Below are positions 1 through 9,084 of a DNA stretch of 64,000 nt, piece by piece; the first letter of the stretch is position 1, and each line of letters starts with the position of its first letter. The translations under genes were made by a program, and so were the position numbers. The stretch is from the NCBI RefSeq assembly GCF_007273535.1, contig NZ_RIBP01000004.1:1216001-1280000 (forward strand), written 5' to 3'. The notes below the pieces were generated by a model. It had not been told where the DNA came from, ran no database searches, and saw only the letters and a list, made by a program, of their open reading frames with translations. Origin of the DNA: Niallia circulans. Its GTDB lineage: Bacteria > Bacillota > Bacilli > Bacillales > Cytobacillaceae.

Positions 1-1009
1 CTACTTGATTAAAGGTAATATTCGAAATGTCTTGCATAGCTGATACAGTAGTATTTGACATGCTATTGCTTTCTTCGCGAAGGATTGCCAAAATGGATTC
101 GCCTGCTTCTTTTCCGTTTAAAGTGGCATGATAGTCTGCGCCGACCATCCTTACTGGAAGAAAATATTCTGGTGCCATAATTAAAATCATTAATGCAGGC
201 AGCAGCAGCAAGTCACCGCCAATAAGGCGTACACCTAAATTAACTGCTACAGAAGCAACAGATAATGACGTGAAAAAGTCCAGTGAAAAGGAGGATAAAA
301 AGGCGACACGAAGTGTTTTCATCGTGGCAGTCCGATATTGCTCACTTACTTTTTCAATATTGTCACTGTGTTTTTTACTTTTTCCTAGAAATTTAAGTGT
401 TTCCAATCCTCGCAATGAATCAAGGAAGTGATTGGAAAGAATTCGGTAAGTAGCAAGCTGCTTGTTCATTTGTCCCTTTGCGGCCAATCCGACGAGAATG
501 AGGAAACCAATTAGTATCGGCATGGTGATTGTCAGGATGATGCCTGCAATCCAATCCAACCAATATACATAAAGCAATATCATTGGAGGAATGACGGAAG
601 TTCCAACCATCCTCGGAAGAATAAGCTCAACATACGCTTTGTATTGGGAAATTCCTTCTAAAACAAGTGTCGATATGTTCCCGCTGCCTTGTTTCTTTGT
701 ATATTTCGGTCCAAGCTCAAACAGTTTTTTTGTTAGGCGAGATCTAAGTTCTTTGCTTGTTTTTTCGGCAAAACGGGCAGAGATGCTTTGCTGGAATAAT
801 TGAAGGAGGTGGCGTGCCAGAAATGCCAACAAGAACAATATGATGGTCTCATATTGTTCTTGAATTCCTTCTCCATTGAATAGGGAGGTGATGGCCTCTG
901 CAAGCCATTTAGCTTGCAGAATGATGGCGACACCTTGAAAAATTGTTGCGAAAGTTAGCAATACAAGAATCGGCTTGATTCCTTTTGACTTCATTAAGTT
1001 TTTGTCCAT
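1..1009 (-). CDS. cydD: Thiol-reductant ABC exporter, first subunit (CydD type), partial
   Basis: The first 336 codons are visible and the gene runs off the left edge of the window. The visible part is the membrane domain of an ABC exporter half-transporter: several hydrophobic helices plus the conserved run LGVRLIGGDLLLLPALMILI, followed by APEYFLPVR and ADYHATLNG, which are typical of the CydD family. The nucleotide-binding domain is not in the window. In the family, CydDC exports cysteine/glutathione-type thiols needed to assemble cytochrome bd. The ATG overlaps the cydB stop by one base (TGATG), so it is probably translationally coupled within a cydAB-cydDC operon. B. subtilis nomenclature calls this first subunit CydC, so the letter is a convention issue. 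Confidence 0.88.
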   Translation of the reverse strand, partial: MDKNLMKSKGIKPILVLLTFATIFQGVAIILQAKWLAEAITSLFNGEGIQEQYETIILFLLAFLARHLLQLFQQSISARFAEKTSKELRSRLTKKLFELGPKYTKKQGSGNISTLVLEGISQYKAYVELILPRMVGTSVIPPMILLYVYWLDWIAGIILTITMPILIGFLILVGLAAKGQMNKQLATYRILSNHFLDSLRGLETLKFLGKSKKHSDNIEKVSEQYRTATMKTLRVAFLSSFSLDFFTSLSVASVAVNLGVRLIGGDLLLLPALMILIMAPEYFLPVRMVGADYHATLNGKEAGESILAILREESNSMSNTTVSAMQDISNITFNQV

Positions 1010-2025
1010 CAGTACTCCAGATGGGACTTTTCTGTAACGCGTTTACGGAATACAATATAGCTCCAGATTTGATACCCTAGCACAAAAGGCAGCAAGGTAA
1101 GTGCGACAATGGTCATCACCGTTAAGGAGTAATGCCCGGAGGCTGCATTGGAGACCGTTAAGCTGAATGAGCTGCTGATTGAGCTAATCATCAGTCTTGG
1201 GAATAAGCCGATAAAAATAGATATAAAGGAGAGGGCGATGACAGCACCTGTCATTCCGAATGCCCAACCATCCTTTTTCCTAGATATGAAATATCCGCTA
1301 AGGACAAAAGCAATTACTCCTATTCCGAACAAGAAGGACAGGATAGTGCCTTGTCTTTCAAAGATATCCGTTTTGATATATGTCATTACAGTAAATGCGG
1401 TTAATAATATGCCTAATGGCGGCAGCAATTTTTGGCCAAGATTGCGGGCGCGGTCCTGCAAATCGCCAACAGTCCGTATTGTTGTAAACATAAGCCCGTG
1501 CACTAGACAAAGCATAAGAACTGTAAGGCCGCCTGTTAATGTATAAACATTAACGATATCGAAAAAGCCTGCATTAAGCTCCATGTTTTTGTCAATCGGC
1601 AGTCCTTGTATGAAGCAAGCAAACACAACCCCAAACAAAAGGGGAGGAAGCAGACTTCCTAAAAAAATACAGATGTCCCAACTCTTTTTCCAGATAGGGT
1701 GACTGCTCTTTGCTCGGAACTCAAAACCTGTCGCACGAATAATCAAAGCAAGCAGTACGACGACAAGCGGTGTATAAAATCCGCTGAACAGTGTCGCGTA
1801 CCAATGAGGAAAGGCAGCGAATAATGCTCCTCCTGCTGTTATCAGCCAAACCTCATTTGCGTCCCAGAATGGGCCGATTGTATTAATAAGAATGCGTCTT
1901 TCCATATCATTTCTAGCAATTAATTGTGTGGACATGCCCACACCGAAATCAAATCCTTCCAGAAAGAAGAATCCAATGAATAAGACAGCAACTAATATAA
2001 ACCAAAGTACACCTAGATCAAACAT
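1009..2025 (-). CDS. cydB: Cytochrome bd ubiquinol oxidase subunit II
   Basis: 338 aa, the usual length for the Bacillus protein. Together with CydA it forms the membrane-bound quinol:O2 oxidoreductase used at low oxygen. Multiple hydrophobic helices span the protein, and the N-terminal FFLEGFDFGVGM segment is diagnostic for subunit II. I chose the ATG at 2025 over a longer upstream reading because it has an AAAGGAGGG ribosome site just upstream and matches family N-termini. It overlaps the end of cydA by 8 bases and touches the next gene, so the operon is tightly coupled. Confidence 0.95.
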   Translation of the reverse strand: MFDLGVLWFILVAVLFIGFFFLEGFDFGVGMSTQLIARNDMERRILINTIGPFWDANEVWLITAGGALFAAFPHWYATLFSGFYTPLVVVLLALIIRATGFEFRAKSSHPIWKKSWDICIFLGSLLPPLLFGVVFACFIQGLPIDKNMELNAGFFDIVNVYTLTGGLTVLMLCLVHGLMFTTIRTVGDLQDRARNLGQKLLPPLGILLTAFTVMTYIKTDIFERQGTILSFLFGIGVIAFVLSGYFISRKKDGWAFGMTGAVIALSFISIFIGLFPRLMISSISSSFSLTVSNAASGHYSLTVMTIVALTLLPFVLGYQIWSYIVFRKRVTEKSHLEY

Positions 2026-3421
2026 GGAAACCCTCCTTTGCAAATGGGTCGTTGTTGATTTTTTGTTCTTCTGCATCCATTTTATACGGCCCCTTTTTGA
2101 TTACCTTCACATAAAGGAAAATCATGATTACAGCCAGAATCGCATAGACAGTGCAGAACGTTATGATGGAAAATAAGACTTGACCGGCACTGACGCTTGG
2201 GCTAATACTGTCTGCTGTTTGCATAAGCCCAAAAACTGTCCAAGGCTGTCTTCCTATTTCTGTCATAATCCATCCTGAAGTATTGGCTATAAATGGCAAG
2301 GATATACCTGCCACCATAAAACGATAGAACCACTTATTTGGTTTAGTAACGAGTTTCTTTTTCCAAGCTAAGAAAACACCGTAAATACCAAGAACAAACA
2401 TGGCAACACCAGCAGCAACCATGATGCGGAAGCTCCAAAATGTCGTTTTAACAGGCGGGATATAATTCCCTTCACCATATTTTTGCTCATATTCTGCTTG
2501 TAGCTCATTCATGCCTTTTACGCTGCCATCCAACGTATTATAGGAAAGAATACTGAGCAGATAAGGTATTTTAATTTCACCAGTATTTTCTTTTTTGTCG
2601 ACATTAATAAAAGCAGAAACAGTCCAAGCTGCGGGATCATCACTATGCTCCCAAAGCCCTTCACTTGCGGCCATTTTCATTGGCTGTGTTTCCACAAGAT
2701 ATTGAGCCTGTGCATGACCTGCCACCATTGTTAAAAATGTTGAAATTAACGCAACTGTAATACCAATTTGGAACGATTTTTTAAAGAAAGAAACATCTTG
2801 TTTTTTCAATAATTTAATTGCACTTATCCCTGTAACAAGGAATGCTCCTGTTGCTAAAGCTCCGAGAACTGTGTGGGGAATTTCAACAAGTGCCTGCCCA
2901 TTTGTCAGCAGTGCTAAAAAGTCATTCATTTCCGCTCTGCCGTTGTTGATTTCATAACCGACAGGATGCTGCATAAAGCTGTTTGCAACAAGAATAAAGA
3001 AGGCAGACATGATTGTACCGAAAGATGTCAGCCAAATGCAGGCAAGGTGAACCTTTTTGGATAACCGATCCCAGCCGAAAATCCAGAGTCCAATAAAGGT
3101 GGATTCCAAAAAGAAGGCAAGCAATGCTTCAATCGCAAGAGGAGCACCGAAAACATCTCCTACAAAACGAGAGTAGTTTGACCAGTTCATGCCGAATTGG
3201 AATTCTTGCAGAATTCCTGTAACAATTCCGATGACAAAGTTAATAAGAAATAATTTCCCCCAAAATTTTGCCATTCTTTTATATTCTTCATTTCCGCTTC
3301 GAACGTACATTGTTTCCATAATAGCGATCATGAAAACTAAGCCGATAGAAATAGGCACGAAGAAGAAATGAAAGATGGTGGTGGAAGCAAACTGTAATCT
3401 TGATAGAAACACCATATCCAT
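2018..3421 (-). CDS. cydA: Cytochrome bd ubiquinol oxidase subunit I
   Basis: 467 aa, matching Bacillus CydA (short Q-loop type). This subunit carries haems b558, b595 and d and the quinol site. Visible landmarks are His18 in TIFHFFFVPISIG and His183 in VEIPHTVLG (candidate haem ligands), the quinol-loop segment QPMKMAASEGLW, and the GRQPW motif late in the protein. The start at 3421 follows AAGGAGGA; a longer reading to 3466 has no comparable site. A roughly 480-bp gene-free region lies upstream, and family knowledge predicts Rex/ResD/CcpA-type control there. Confidence 0.96.
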   Translation of the reverse strand: MDMVFLSRLQFASTTIFHFFFVPISIGLVFMIAIMETMYVRSGNEEYKRMAKFWGKLFLINFVIGIVTGILQEFQFGMNWSNYSRFVGDVFGAPLAIEALLAFFLESTFIGLWIFGWDRLSKKVHLACIWLTSFGTIMSAFFILVANSFMQHPVGYEINNGRAEMNDFLALLTNGQALVEIPHTVLGALATGAFLVTGISAIKLLKKQDVSFFKKSFQIGITVALISTFLTMVAGHAQAQYLVETQPMKMAASEGLWEHSDDPAAWTVSAFINVDKKENTGEIKIPYLLSILSYNTLDGSVKGMNELQAEYEQKYGEGNYIPPVKTTFWSFRIMVAAGVAMFVLGIYGVFLAWKKKLVTKPNKWFYRFMVAGISLPFIANTSGWIMTEIGRQPWTVFGLMQTADSISPSVSAGQVLFSIITFCTVYAILAVIMIFLYVKVIKKGPYKMDAEEQKINNDPFAKEGFHV

Positions 3422-3902
3422 GTGTTTTCCTCCTTGTTTAAGATGATTTTGTGAAGATGTGAACATGATAATTAAAATTGCGACAAATATCGTTGACTAA
3501 CCATGTGAAAAATAAATAAACTTGTCAGATTGATGACCAAATTGATGTAGTCATCCGTTAACGCTAGCCTTCTCAATAATGAATAAAAGCTGGTATAAAC
3601 ATGTTTGTGCTTTTATCGTCTCCCTTTTCGAAATGATAGCTATATCATAATGAAAAAGGTTTATTCTGCGTTATAAATCACAAAGTGTTTGAAAAATGTT
3701 CACATTTATAGTTCACAATTATGACAAAAATAACCTTCTGTGTTGGAGCATGGTGAGAGAGGCGAGGAGTTATTAAAATAGGCGAATCCATGTTATCATA
3801 GAGATATTGGCTGATTGTTAAAGCTTTTTTTTAAGTAAGGTTGGAAGCGCTGCATATGAATAGACCTTCCTCCCACAAATAAATAAAAAGGATGTTTTCT
3901 AA
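3422..3902. promoter_or_regulatory. cydA / HAD gene divergent intergenic region
   Basis: About 480 bp without a gene. It holds Rex-like half sites on the cydA strand: plus-strand GTTCACA at 3698-3704 and GTTCACAA at 3711-3718, and an imperfect dyad at 3686-3705 resembling the Rex pattern TTGTGAA-N4-TTCACAA. A cre-like sequence, TTGGAAGCGCTGCAT, lies at 3841-3855 with one mismatch to the usual CcpA consensus. In B. subtilis cyd is Rex-repressed and CcpA-influenced, so the sites fit, but the assignment is by eye. No small ORF with a good ribosome site was found. Confidence 0.4.
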
Positions 3903-4763
3903 ATGGTGAAATGTATTGCTATTGATATGGATGGTACGCTGTTGACATCTGCTCAGGAAATTACTGCAGAAAACCGCGAAGCGATAAAACTTGCTCAAGA
4001 GAGCGGGGTTGAGGTTGTGATTGCAACAGGCCGTGCTTATGAAGAGGCAGGGGACTTGTTGAAGGATGCTGGCATCATTACACCGATGATTTGTGCAAAT
4101 GGGGCAGAAATCCGCACTAGCACTCATGAAGTAATCCAAACAAATCCATTAAGCAAGGACCTTGCAAAGGAAGTTGCTGAAATTTTGCATAGTCATCAAG
4201 TTTATTATGAAGTGTATACAAATAAAGGAACATATACTTTAGATAAGACAATGGCGAGATCATTGATTATGGATATCTTTACTGTTAATGGTCATGTAAA
4301 GGATATGGATATGGACGAAATTAAGAAGGCTGCTGAGGAGCGTCTGCAGGAGGTTAACCAGCTGGACAGCTATGCTGTTTTGTTTGAGGATGAGTCCCAA
4401 GTTATTTATAAGCTGCTGGCATTCCACTTTGAACCAGTCACATTAAATGAGGTAAGAGAGAAGCTGAAGAGCTTTGCGAAGCTTGCAGTCAGTGCATCAG
4501 GCAAGGAAAATATTGAAATTACTGCTGTTGAAGCTCAAAAGGGTATCGCGTTAGAGGAGTTTGTTGAAGCAAGAGGCATTTCCTTACAAGACACGATGGC
4601 AATTGGCGACAATTATAACGATCTTTCTATGATGCTAAAGGTAGGAAGAGCAGTTGCAATGGGAAATGCTGATGAAGAGATCAAAAGACAGTGTCACTTT
4701 GTCACAGCAACGAACGAGGAAAGTGGCGTTGGCAAGGCAATTAAGCTTGCACTTGAGGTATAA
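3903..4763 (+). CDS. Cof-type HAD-IIB family phosphatase
   Basis: 286 aa. HAD motif I is DMDGT at residues 8-12 with nucleophile Asp8; the ATGR segment (motif II region) is present and motif IV is GDNYND near residue 240. The large C2-type cap between motifs places it in the Cof/IIB class. Relatives dephosphorylate sugar phosphates or flavin-pathway intermediates; the length and N-terminus resemble B. subtilis YwtE, but substrate cannot be read from sequence. It is monocistronic, starts after an AAAGGA site, and ends in a strong bidirectional terminator shared with the TetR operon. Confidence 0.85.
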   Translation: MVKCIAIDMDGTLLTSAQEITAENREAIKLAQESGVEVVIATGRAYEEAGDLLKDAGIITPMICANGAEIRTSTHEVIQTNPLSKDLAKEVAEILHSHQVYYEVYTNKGTYTLDKTMARSLIMDIFTVNGHVKDMDMDEIKKAAEERLQEVNQLDSYAVLFEDESQVIYKLLAFHFEPVTLNEVREKLKSFAKLAVSASGKENIEITAVEAQKGIALEEFVEARGISLQDTMAIGDNYNDLSMMLKVGRAVAMGNADEEIKRQCHFVTATNEESGVGKAIKLALEV

Positions 4764-4781
4764 GTTACAAATACATATAAA

Positions 4782-4820
4782 GAAAAACCCTTTTTAGTCT
4801 GCAGGCAAAAAGGGTTTTTC
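4782..4820. terminator. Bidirectional Rho-independent terminator
   Basis: A perfect stem of GAAAAACCCTTTTT and its complement surrounds an 11-base loop, with A-rich and T-rich flanks on either side. It separates the convergent HAD phosphatase and TetR genes. Confidence 0.85.
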
Positions 4821-4824
4821 ATTT

Positions 4825-5475
4825 TTAGCTTTTAGGTGCAAGACCGGCCAAGATAAACTGAATCGTTCTTTCTATTTCAGCCTCATCATCCCAGTGTATG
4901 TCAGGGAGAATGAGGTGCCTTGCAATAAAGTAGCCAAAGATGGAGGTAACTGCCAAACGTACTGCCGACATGCTGGGAATGTCTAGTACTTCTCCTTTTT
5001 CCTTATAAAAATCCATTATTTCATTTAAGCGCTTAAAGACCTTAGAGGCAATTTGATCAATGAATATCTCCCTCAAATCCTGATGGAAAGGGATTTCCTG
5101 TATGAGAATTTTAAATAGAGCCTCGTTTTTTTGAAGAAATTCCATGCGGTTTTTAACGACCGCTCGCAAAAATCCCTCAAAGCTGTGATGCTCGGCATCG
5201 AGTACCTTGTTAAAATCCTTGAGCACAATGGGGGCAATCAGCTTTGACACCATCGGAGAAAGAAGCTTAAGCAGCAAGTCTTTTTTCGTCTTGTAATGGC
5301 GGAAAATTGTTCCTTCGGCAACACCAGCCTTCTTGGCAATTTCACTCGTTGAGGTCGCTGCAAACCCCTTCTCGGAAAATGCTTCAATGGCAGCAGCAAT
5401 TATCTTTTTCTGTTTTTCAGTCACATTATCTTCATCCTTTAAGATGAAGTCTAATATGTTTTCTTGGTCACTCAT
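4825..5475 (-). CDS. TetR/AcrR-family transcriptional regulator
   Basis: 216 aa. The N-terminal helix-turn-helix reads SEIAKKAGVAEGTIFRHYKTKK (near residues 43-64), typical of TetR repressors; the C-terminal ligand domain is divergent as usual. Start ATG follows AAAAGGAGCG. It is the third gene of a minus-strand run (ATPase, permease, regulator) and very likely represses its own operon through the paired palindromes at 7309-7378. The ligand is unknown. Confidence 0.88.
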   Translation of the reverse strand: MSDQENILDFILKDEDNVTEKQKKIIAAAIEAFSEKGFAATSTSEIAKKAGVAEGTIFRHYKTKKDLLLKLLSPMVSKLIAPIVLKDFNKVLDAEHHSFEGFLRAVVKNRMEFLQKNEALFKILIQEIPFHQDLREIFIDQIASKVFKRLNEIMDFYKEKGEVLDIPSMSAVRLAVTSIFGYFIARHLILPDIHWDDEAEIERTIQFILAGLAPKS

Positions 5476-5562
5476 GAGACGCTCCTTTTACTTCAGGATC
5501 TTTCCTCTATTGTACAACGAAGTATAGAGAAAACCTATCCAGAAATACCAACGCCCAATTTG

Positions 5563-6564
5563 TTATATTTTACGATATCTCTTTAATGCCGCTATATTAA
5601 TAAAAATAAACAGCAGAGAAAAACAGAGCAGTATCAGGAGTGGTTCTGCGATATTTCCTAGCCCTTTTCCTCTTATCATGACGTCCTTTAGTGCATGACC
5701 AGCATAATACAACGGGGTGATAGTAGAAATCCAGCTGATGGAGCGAGATATCGTTTCTAATGGGAATAGTCCTGAAAAGAACACCTGTGGTACGACAATA
5801 ATCGGAATAAATTGGATCATCTGCAGTTCATTTTTAGCGAAAGTCGATAACAGAATGCCAAGTGTCAGTGCTGTTAAAGACAGAATTAACGTTGTCAAAA
5901 GCACTAACAGGATGGATCCTTCATTCATCATGCCAAGTATATAAACGGCATAGAAAACAATGATGGCAGATTGAATCATTGTAAATAACCCAAATCCTAT
6001 CACATAGGAGAGCACAAGCTCCCATCTCCTGACGGGACTAGATAGAAGTCTTTCCAATGTACCAGATGTTCTTTCTCTTAAAAAGGAAACACCTGCAACA
6101 AGGAACACAAAGAAAAAAGCAAAAAAACCAAGCAGAATAGGGCCGAAGGAGTCGAATTGGCTCATATCTGTTTCCCCATATAAGGCATCTACCTTAGCTG
6201 CATCTGTTGATGGAAATGCTGTTCGGAGTGTTTCTACTACCGCTTTGCTGACGCTTGGATCGCTGCCTTCCACCATGATGTGTATCGTACTGTCGACTTT
6301 GAGATAACCGTCAATTTTACCTGCAGCTAAGTCTTTTTTTGCGGCTGCTTCTGTTTTATAAATGCTTGTTGCATTATCAGGAAGTGCTTCTTGAAGCTTG
6401 CTTGGGGCATCAATAAGACCAATTTCAGGTTCGTAGCTGTCGCTGTTAAAAACGAGATGAACCATTGTCAAAATAAAGATTGGGGCAAGTATCATCATTG
6501 CGACTGTTCGTTTATCCCGGTAAACCTGCTGCAAAATCCGAATAACTAATGCTCTAATTCTCAT
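5563..6564 (-). CDS. ABC-2 type transporter permease (drug-export type)
   Basis: 333 aa. One N-terminal membrane helix is followed by a roughly 120-residue extracytoplasmic segment, then about five helices, the layout of YhfE/DrrB/NatB-like ABC-2 permeases. The FLRERTSGTLERLLSSPVRRWE stretch after the second helix is the characteristic coupling region. The start at 6564 has GGAGGGG upstream and overlaps the ATPase end by 11 bases, so the pair is coupled. With the adjacent TetR regulator it looks like an inducible exporter for an unknown toxic compound. Confidence 0.88.
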   Translation of the reverse strand: MRIRALVIRILQQVYRDKRTVAMMILAPIFILTMVHLVFNSDSYEPEIGLIDAPSKLQEALPDNATSIYKTEAAAKKDLAAGKIDGYLKVDSTIHIMVEGSDPSVSKAVVETLRTAFPSTDAAKVDALYGETDMSQFDSFGPILLGFFAFFFVFLVAGVSFLRERTSGTLERLLSSPVRRWELVLSYVIGFGLFTMIQSAIIVFYAVYILGMMNEGSILLVLLTTLILSLTALTLGILLSTFAKNELQMIQFIPIIVVPQVFFSGLFPLETISRSISWISTITPLYYAGHALKDVMIRGKGLGNIAEPLLILLCFSLLFIFINIAALKRYRKI

Positions 6565-7288
6565 TTTCGACCCCTCCATAAAATAAGAATGCTTCCTCCA
6601 TTGTTTGCGTATTACTACGCTTTATCAATTGCTGGGGGGAATCTATTGCAATAATTTTGCCATTGCGAATCATCGCGAGCCTGTCGCATTTTTCCGCTTC
6701 ATCCATAACATGCGTTGTGACGATAATGGAGGTTCCTGACTCTTTAAGCTGACGGAATGTTTTCCAAATACCTTTGCGAAGAACAGGGTCAATTCCAACA
6801 GTAGGCTCATCTAAAATAAGCAGCTTTGGTTTATTTAACAGAGCAATGCAAATAGATAATCTTCGTTTCATGCCACCTGAATATTGCGCTATTGGTTTAT
6901 GAAGCTGGTCAGAAAGATTTACAAGCTGTGCGGCCTCTTCTATCCTAACCTTTCGTTGCCCCTTGCTTAGACCATACAAGCGGGCGAAAAACTGGAGGTT
7001 TTCTAATGCCGTTAAATCATGATAAAGGGCATCTGCTTGAGCCATATAGCCAATTTGCTCGATGATTTCTAAATCAGGCATGGTTGTTCCAAGTACAGAC
7101 ACATTGCCACTATCAGGTGATTCGAGCCCAATAATTGCTTTTACAAGTGTTGTTTTACCAGCTCCAGATGGACCAAGCAATCCTAATATCTCGCCTTGTT
7201 GGACCTCCATAGCGATATTTTCTAATACAGGACGTATGCCAAAGGCTTTGGAGAGATGATGTACAGATACAACCGGATTAACATCCAT
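6554..7288 (-). CDS. ABC transporter ATP-binding protein
   Basis: 244 aa. Walker A is GPSGAGKTT (near residue 40), the signature is YSGGMKRRLS, Walker B is LLILDEPTVG and the switch histidine is in VTTHVMDEAEKC. This is the CcmA/DrrA-type ATPase that pairs with ABC-2 permeases. The start at 7288 has CAGGAGGAG upstream; a longer reading runs through the operator DNA and has no site. First gene of the TetR-controlled export operon. Confidence 0.92.
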   Translation of the reverse strand: MDVNPVVSVHHLSKAFGIRPVLENIAMEVQQGEILGLLGPSGAGKTTLVKAIIGLESPDSGNVSVLGTTMPDLEIIEQIGYMAQADALYHDLTALENLQFFARLYGLSKGQRKVRIEEAAQLVNLSDQLHKPIAQYSGGMKRRLSICIALLNKPKLLILDEPTVGIDPVLRKGIWKTFRQLKESGTSIIVTTHVMDEAEKCDRLAMIRNGKIIAIDSPQQLIKRSNTQTMEEAFLFYGGVENEN

Positions 7289-7308
7289 ATTAACTCCTCC
7301 TGTTAGTA

Positions 7309-7378
7309 AAAGTGAGTAATTACTCACTTTAATCATAAAATCAATTCCTTTGGATGTAAAGTGAGTAATCACTCATTT
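7309..7378 (-). promoter_or_regulatory. Promoter with two TetR-type palindromic operators
   Basis: On the minus strand, TTTACA (7355-7360), a 17-base spacer and TATGAT (7332-7337) form a sigma-A promoter. Operator 1 at 7309-7330 is a perfect 22-bp palindrome with half AAAGTGAGTAA, lying over the expected start site. Operator 2 at about 7358-7378 is a near-identical copy (TGAGTAATCACTCA core) overlapping the -35. The centres are 49 bp apart. This is what autorepression by the operon's own TetR protein should look like. Confidence 0.8.
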
Positions 7379-7529
7379 TTTAAAAAGTTAAAATAAGCTT
7401 AACCTAGCCCTTTTCTTTTTTAGAAATATACATGATAAGAAAATAGAGTCTTTTATAAAAATCGGTTATACTTATAAAAAGCATTTAAGAAGAGATAAAT
7501 AGATAGAAAATATATTAGAGGTGGAAAAA

Positions 7530-7997
7530 ATGGCAGACTTTCGTGCAAGTGTCATTATAACAGAACCCGTAGATGTTGTTTTTGCCTACTTTGCCAATAT
7601 GAGCTATGCGCCAGAGTACATGAGCAATGTCGAGGAAACAGAAAAGCTCACAGATGGACCTGTCGGGGTTGGAACTAAATATAGGGAATTACGAAAAGTG
7701 CGTGGAAAAAAAGCAACAGCTGAAATAGAATATCTTGCTTATGAAAAAAACGTTGCAATTAAGCGAAGAAGCAATTCAAATGGGCTTCTTGTTGACTATG
7801 ATTATCGCTTTGCTGAGATTCAAGAGGGTACTCAGGTTGAGTTTGAAGGAAAGGTACATGTGAAGGGCTTAATGATGAGACTGACAAAAAGGGTGCTTGT
7901 CAATATCATTAAGACAGAGGATGGCGACCATGTCCAAAAAGCGAAGGAACTACTTGAAAGTGAAGAATCCAGCCTGGAGATTAATAGAGAATATTAA
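7530..7997 (+). CDS. SRPBCC (START-like) family protein
   Basis: 155 aa. The beginning (RASVIITEPVDVVFAYFANMSYAPEYM) and the pattern of alternating strands match the polyketide cyclase/SRPBCC fold, which binds hydrophobic ligands; no catalytic residues are diagnostic. I preferred the ATG at 7530 over a GTG at 7521 because the GTG lies inside the AGAGGTGG ribosome site. Stand-alone gene followed by a terminator. Function unknown. Confidence 0.75.
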   Translation: MADFRASVIITEPVDVVFAYFANMSYAPEYMSNVEETEKLTDGPVGVGTKYRELRKVRGKKATAEIEYLAYEKNVAIKRRSNSNGLLVDYDYRFAEIQEGTQVEFEGKVHVKGLMMRLTKRVLVNIIKTEDGDHVQKAKELLESEESSLEINREY

Positions 7998-8025
7998 AAA
8001 AAAGGATGCGTATGCATCCTTTTTT
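7998..8025. terminator. Terminator between SRPBCC gene and bshB2
   Basis: AAAAAAGGATGC and its complement around a 4-base loop with A and T tracts on each side. It can serve both convergent genes. Confidence 0.8.
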
Positions 8026-8692
8026 AGTTGAACTTGTAAGTCCATAGTCTTTCTGTATACAGTCGTTCAAGTATTTCTGGGTCTTGGTTTTTTAAACCTT
8101 CTTGTAACGATAAAGCATAAAGCTGTGTCTGTGAACGATGTGCCGCAATTGTAGCAATTTTCTTTTCTGCGAAGTTTTGGACATCAATGTGAACATCCGG
8201 CTCACCTAAGTCCTCTATGCAGTTACGGGAAAAGGCAAGACAAAGCAGCTTTGGTCTTTGCGATGGGTCCATTTTCTCTAACGTTCTAACTACAGCCTCT
8301 GCTGTTGCATCATGATCTGGATGAACAGAGTATCCAGGATAGAAAGAAATAATCAAGGATGGGTTCAATTCTTCAATCAAACCTGTGAATTCATTGACAA
8401 GAACGGATTCTTCTAAGAATTCGATTGTCTTATCTCTATAGCCTAACATTCTTAAGTCTTCAAGGCCAAGCACTCTAGCTGCCTCCATAAGTTCCTCTCT
8501 GCGAACATCTGGCAGCGTTTCTCTTGTTGCAAATGGAGGACTTCCAAGATTCCTGCCCATTTGTCCCAGTGTCAAGCAAGCATATGTGACAGGCGTTCCG
8601 TCATGTATATACTTTGCAATAGTTCCAGAAACACTAAAAGCTTCATCATCTGGATGGGGAAAGATGACTAAAACATGTCTTTCTTTTTCCAA
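8024..8692 (-). CDS. bshB2: Bacillithiol biosynthesis deacetylase BshB2
   Basis: 222 aa LmbE-like zinc deacetylase. The metal motif HPDDE is at residues 13-17 and HPDHD lies later in the chain. The family removes the acetyl group from GlcNAc-malate (or bacillithiol conjugates), the second step of bacillithiol synthesis. The TTG start is supported by AGGAGGAAA eight bases upstream. It is downstream of a YojF gene, the same yojF-yojG pairing as in B. subtilis, which is the main reason for choosing BshB2 over BshB1. Confidence 0.9.
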   Translation of the reverse strand: MEKERHVLVIFPHPDDEAFSVSGTIAKYIHDGTPVTYACLTLGQMGRNLGSPPFATRETLPDVRREELMEAARVLGLEDLRMLGYRDKTIEFLEESVLVNEFTGLIEELNPSLIISFYPGYSVHPDHDATAEAVVRTLEKMDPSQRPKLLCLAFSRNCIEDLGEPDVHIDVQNFAEKKIATIAAHRSQTQLYALSLQEGLKNQDPEILERLYTERLWTYKFN

Positions 8693-8718
8693 TGTTATTT
8701 CCTCCTGTCTTTATTTAA

Positions 8719-9066
8719 TTAATCAAACGGTTTATCACTAATTTGCAAAGCTACAGCAAGCTTTCCTGTAAAATCAAGACCAGCCAATAGCAGGCGTCCT
8801 TTATCATCTACCTCATAATGGTTGATTCCCTCTGCATAAATCCAGCCAAGCTCTGTTTTTAGTCCTACTCGATATGGTCCTTCACCTGTGATTTTTCCAT
8901 ATTCATAAACAAGCTTTGCATTGCGGATGTAGGCACCTGAATTAAAGAAGGTTTCATCATTATGATTTGCATAAGCACCATTTGTTGTTTCTAAATGAAT
9001 ATAAACTTCCTTATTTGCTTTATCATTAATTTGCTCTTGAACCTTATCTGCTTGAACAAACTCCAT
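8719..9066 (-). CDS. yojF: YojF family protein (DUF1806)
   Basis: 115 aa, single-domain, no membrane segment and no recognisable catalytic motif. It has the length and neighbourhood of B. subtilis YojF, always next to bshB2, suggesting a link to bacillithiol metabolism that the sequence cannot explain. ATG is preceded by TAAGGAGGG. It sits 26 bases upstream of bshB2 and 18 bases downstream of pdxK, so the three genes are likely one transcript. Confidence 0.82.
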   Translation of the reverse strand: MEFVQADKVQEQINDKANKEVYIHLETTNGAYANHNDETFFNSGAYIRNAKLVYEYGKITGEGPYRVGLKTELGWIYAEGINHYEVDDKGRLLLAGLDFTGKLAVALQISDKPFD

Positions 9067-9084
9067 GCTATCCCTCCTTAGGTT

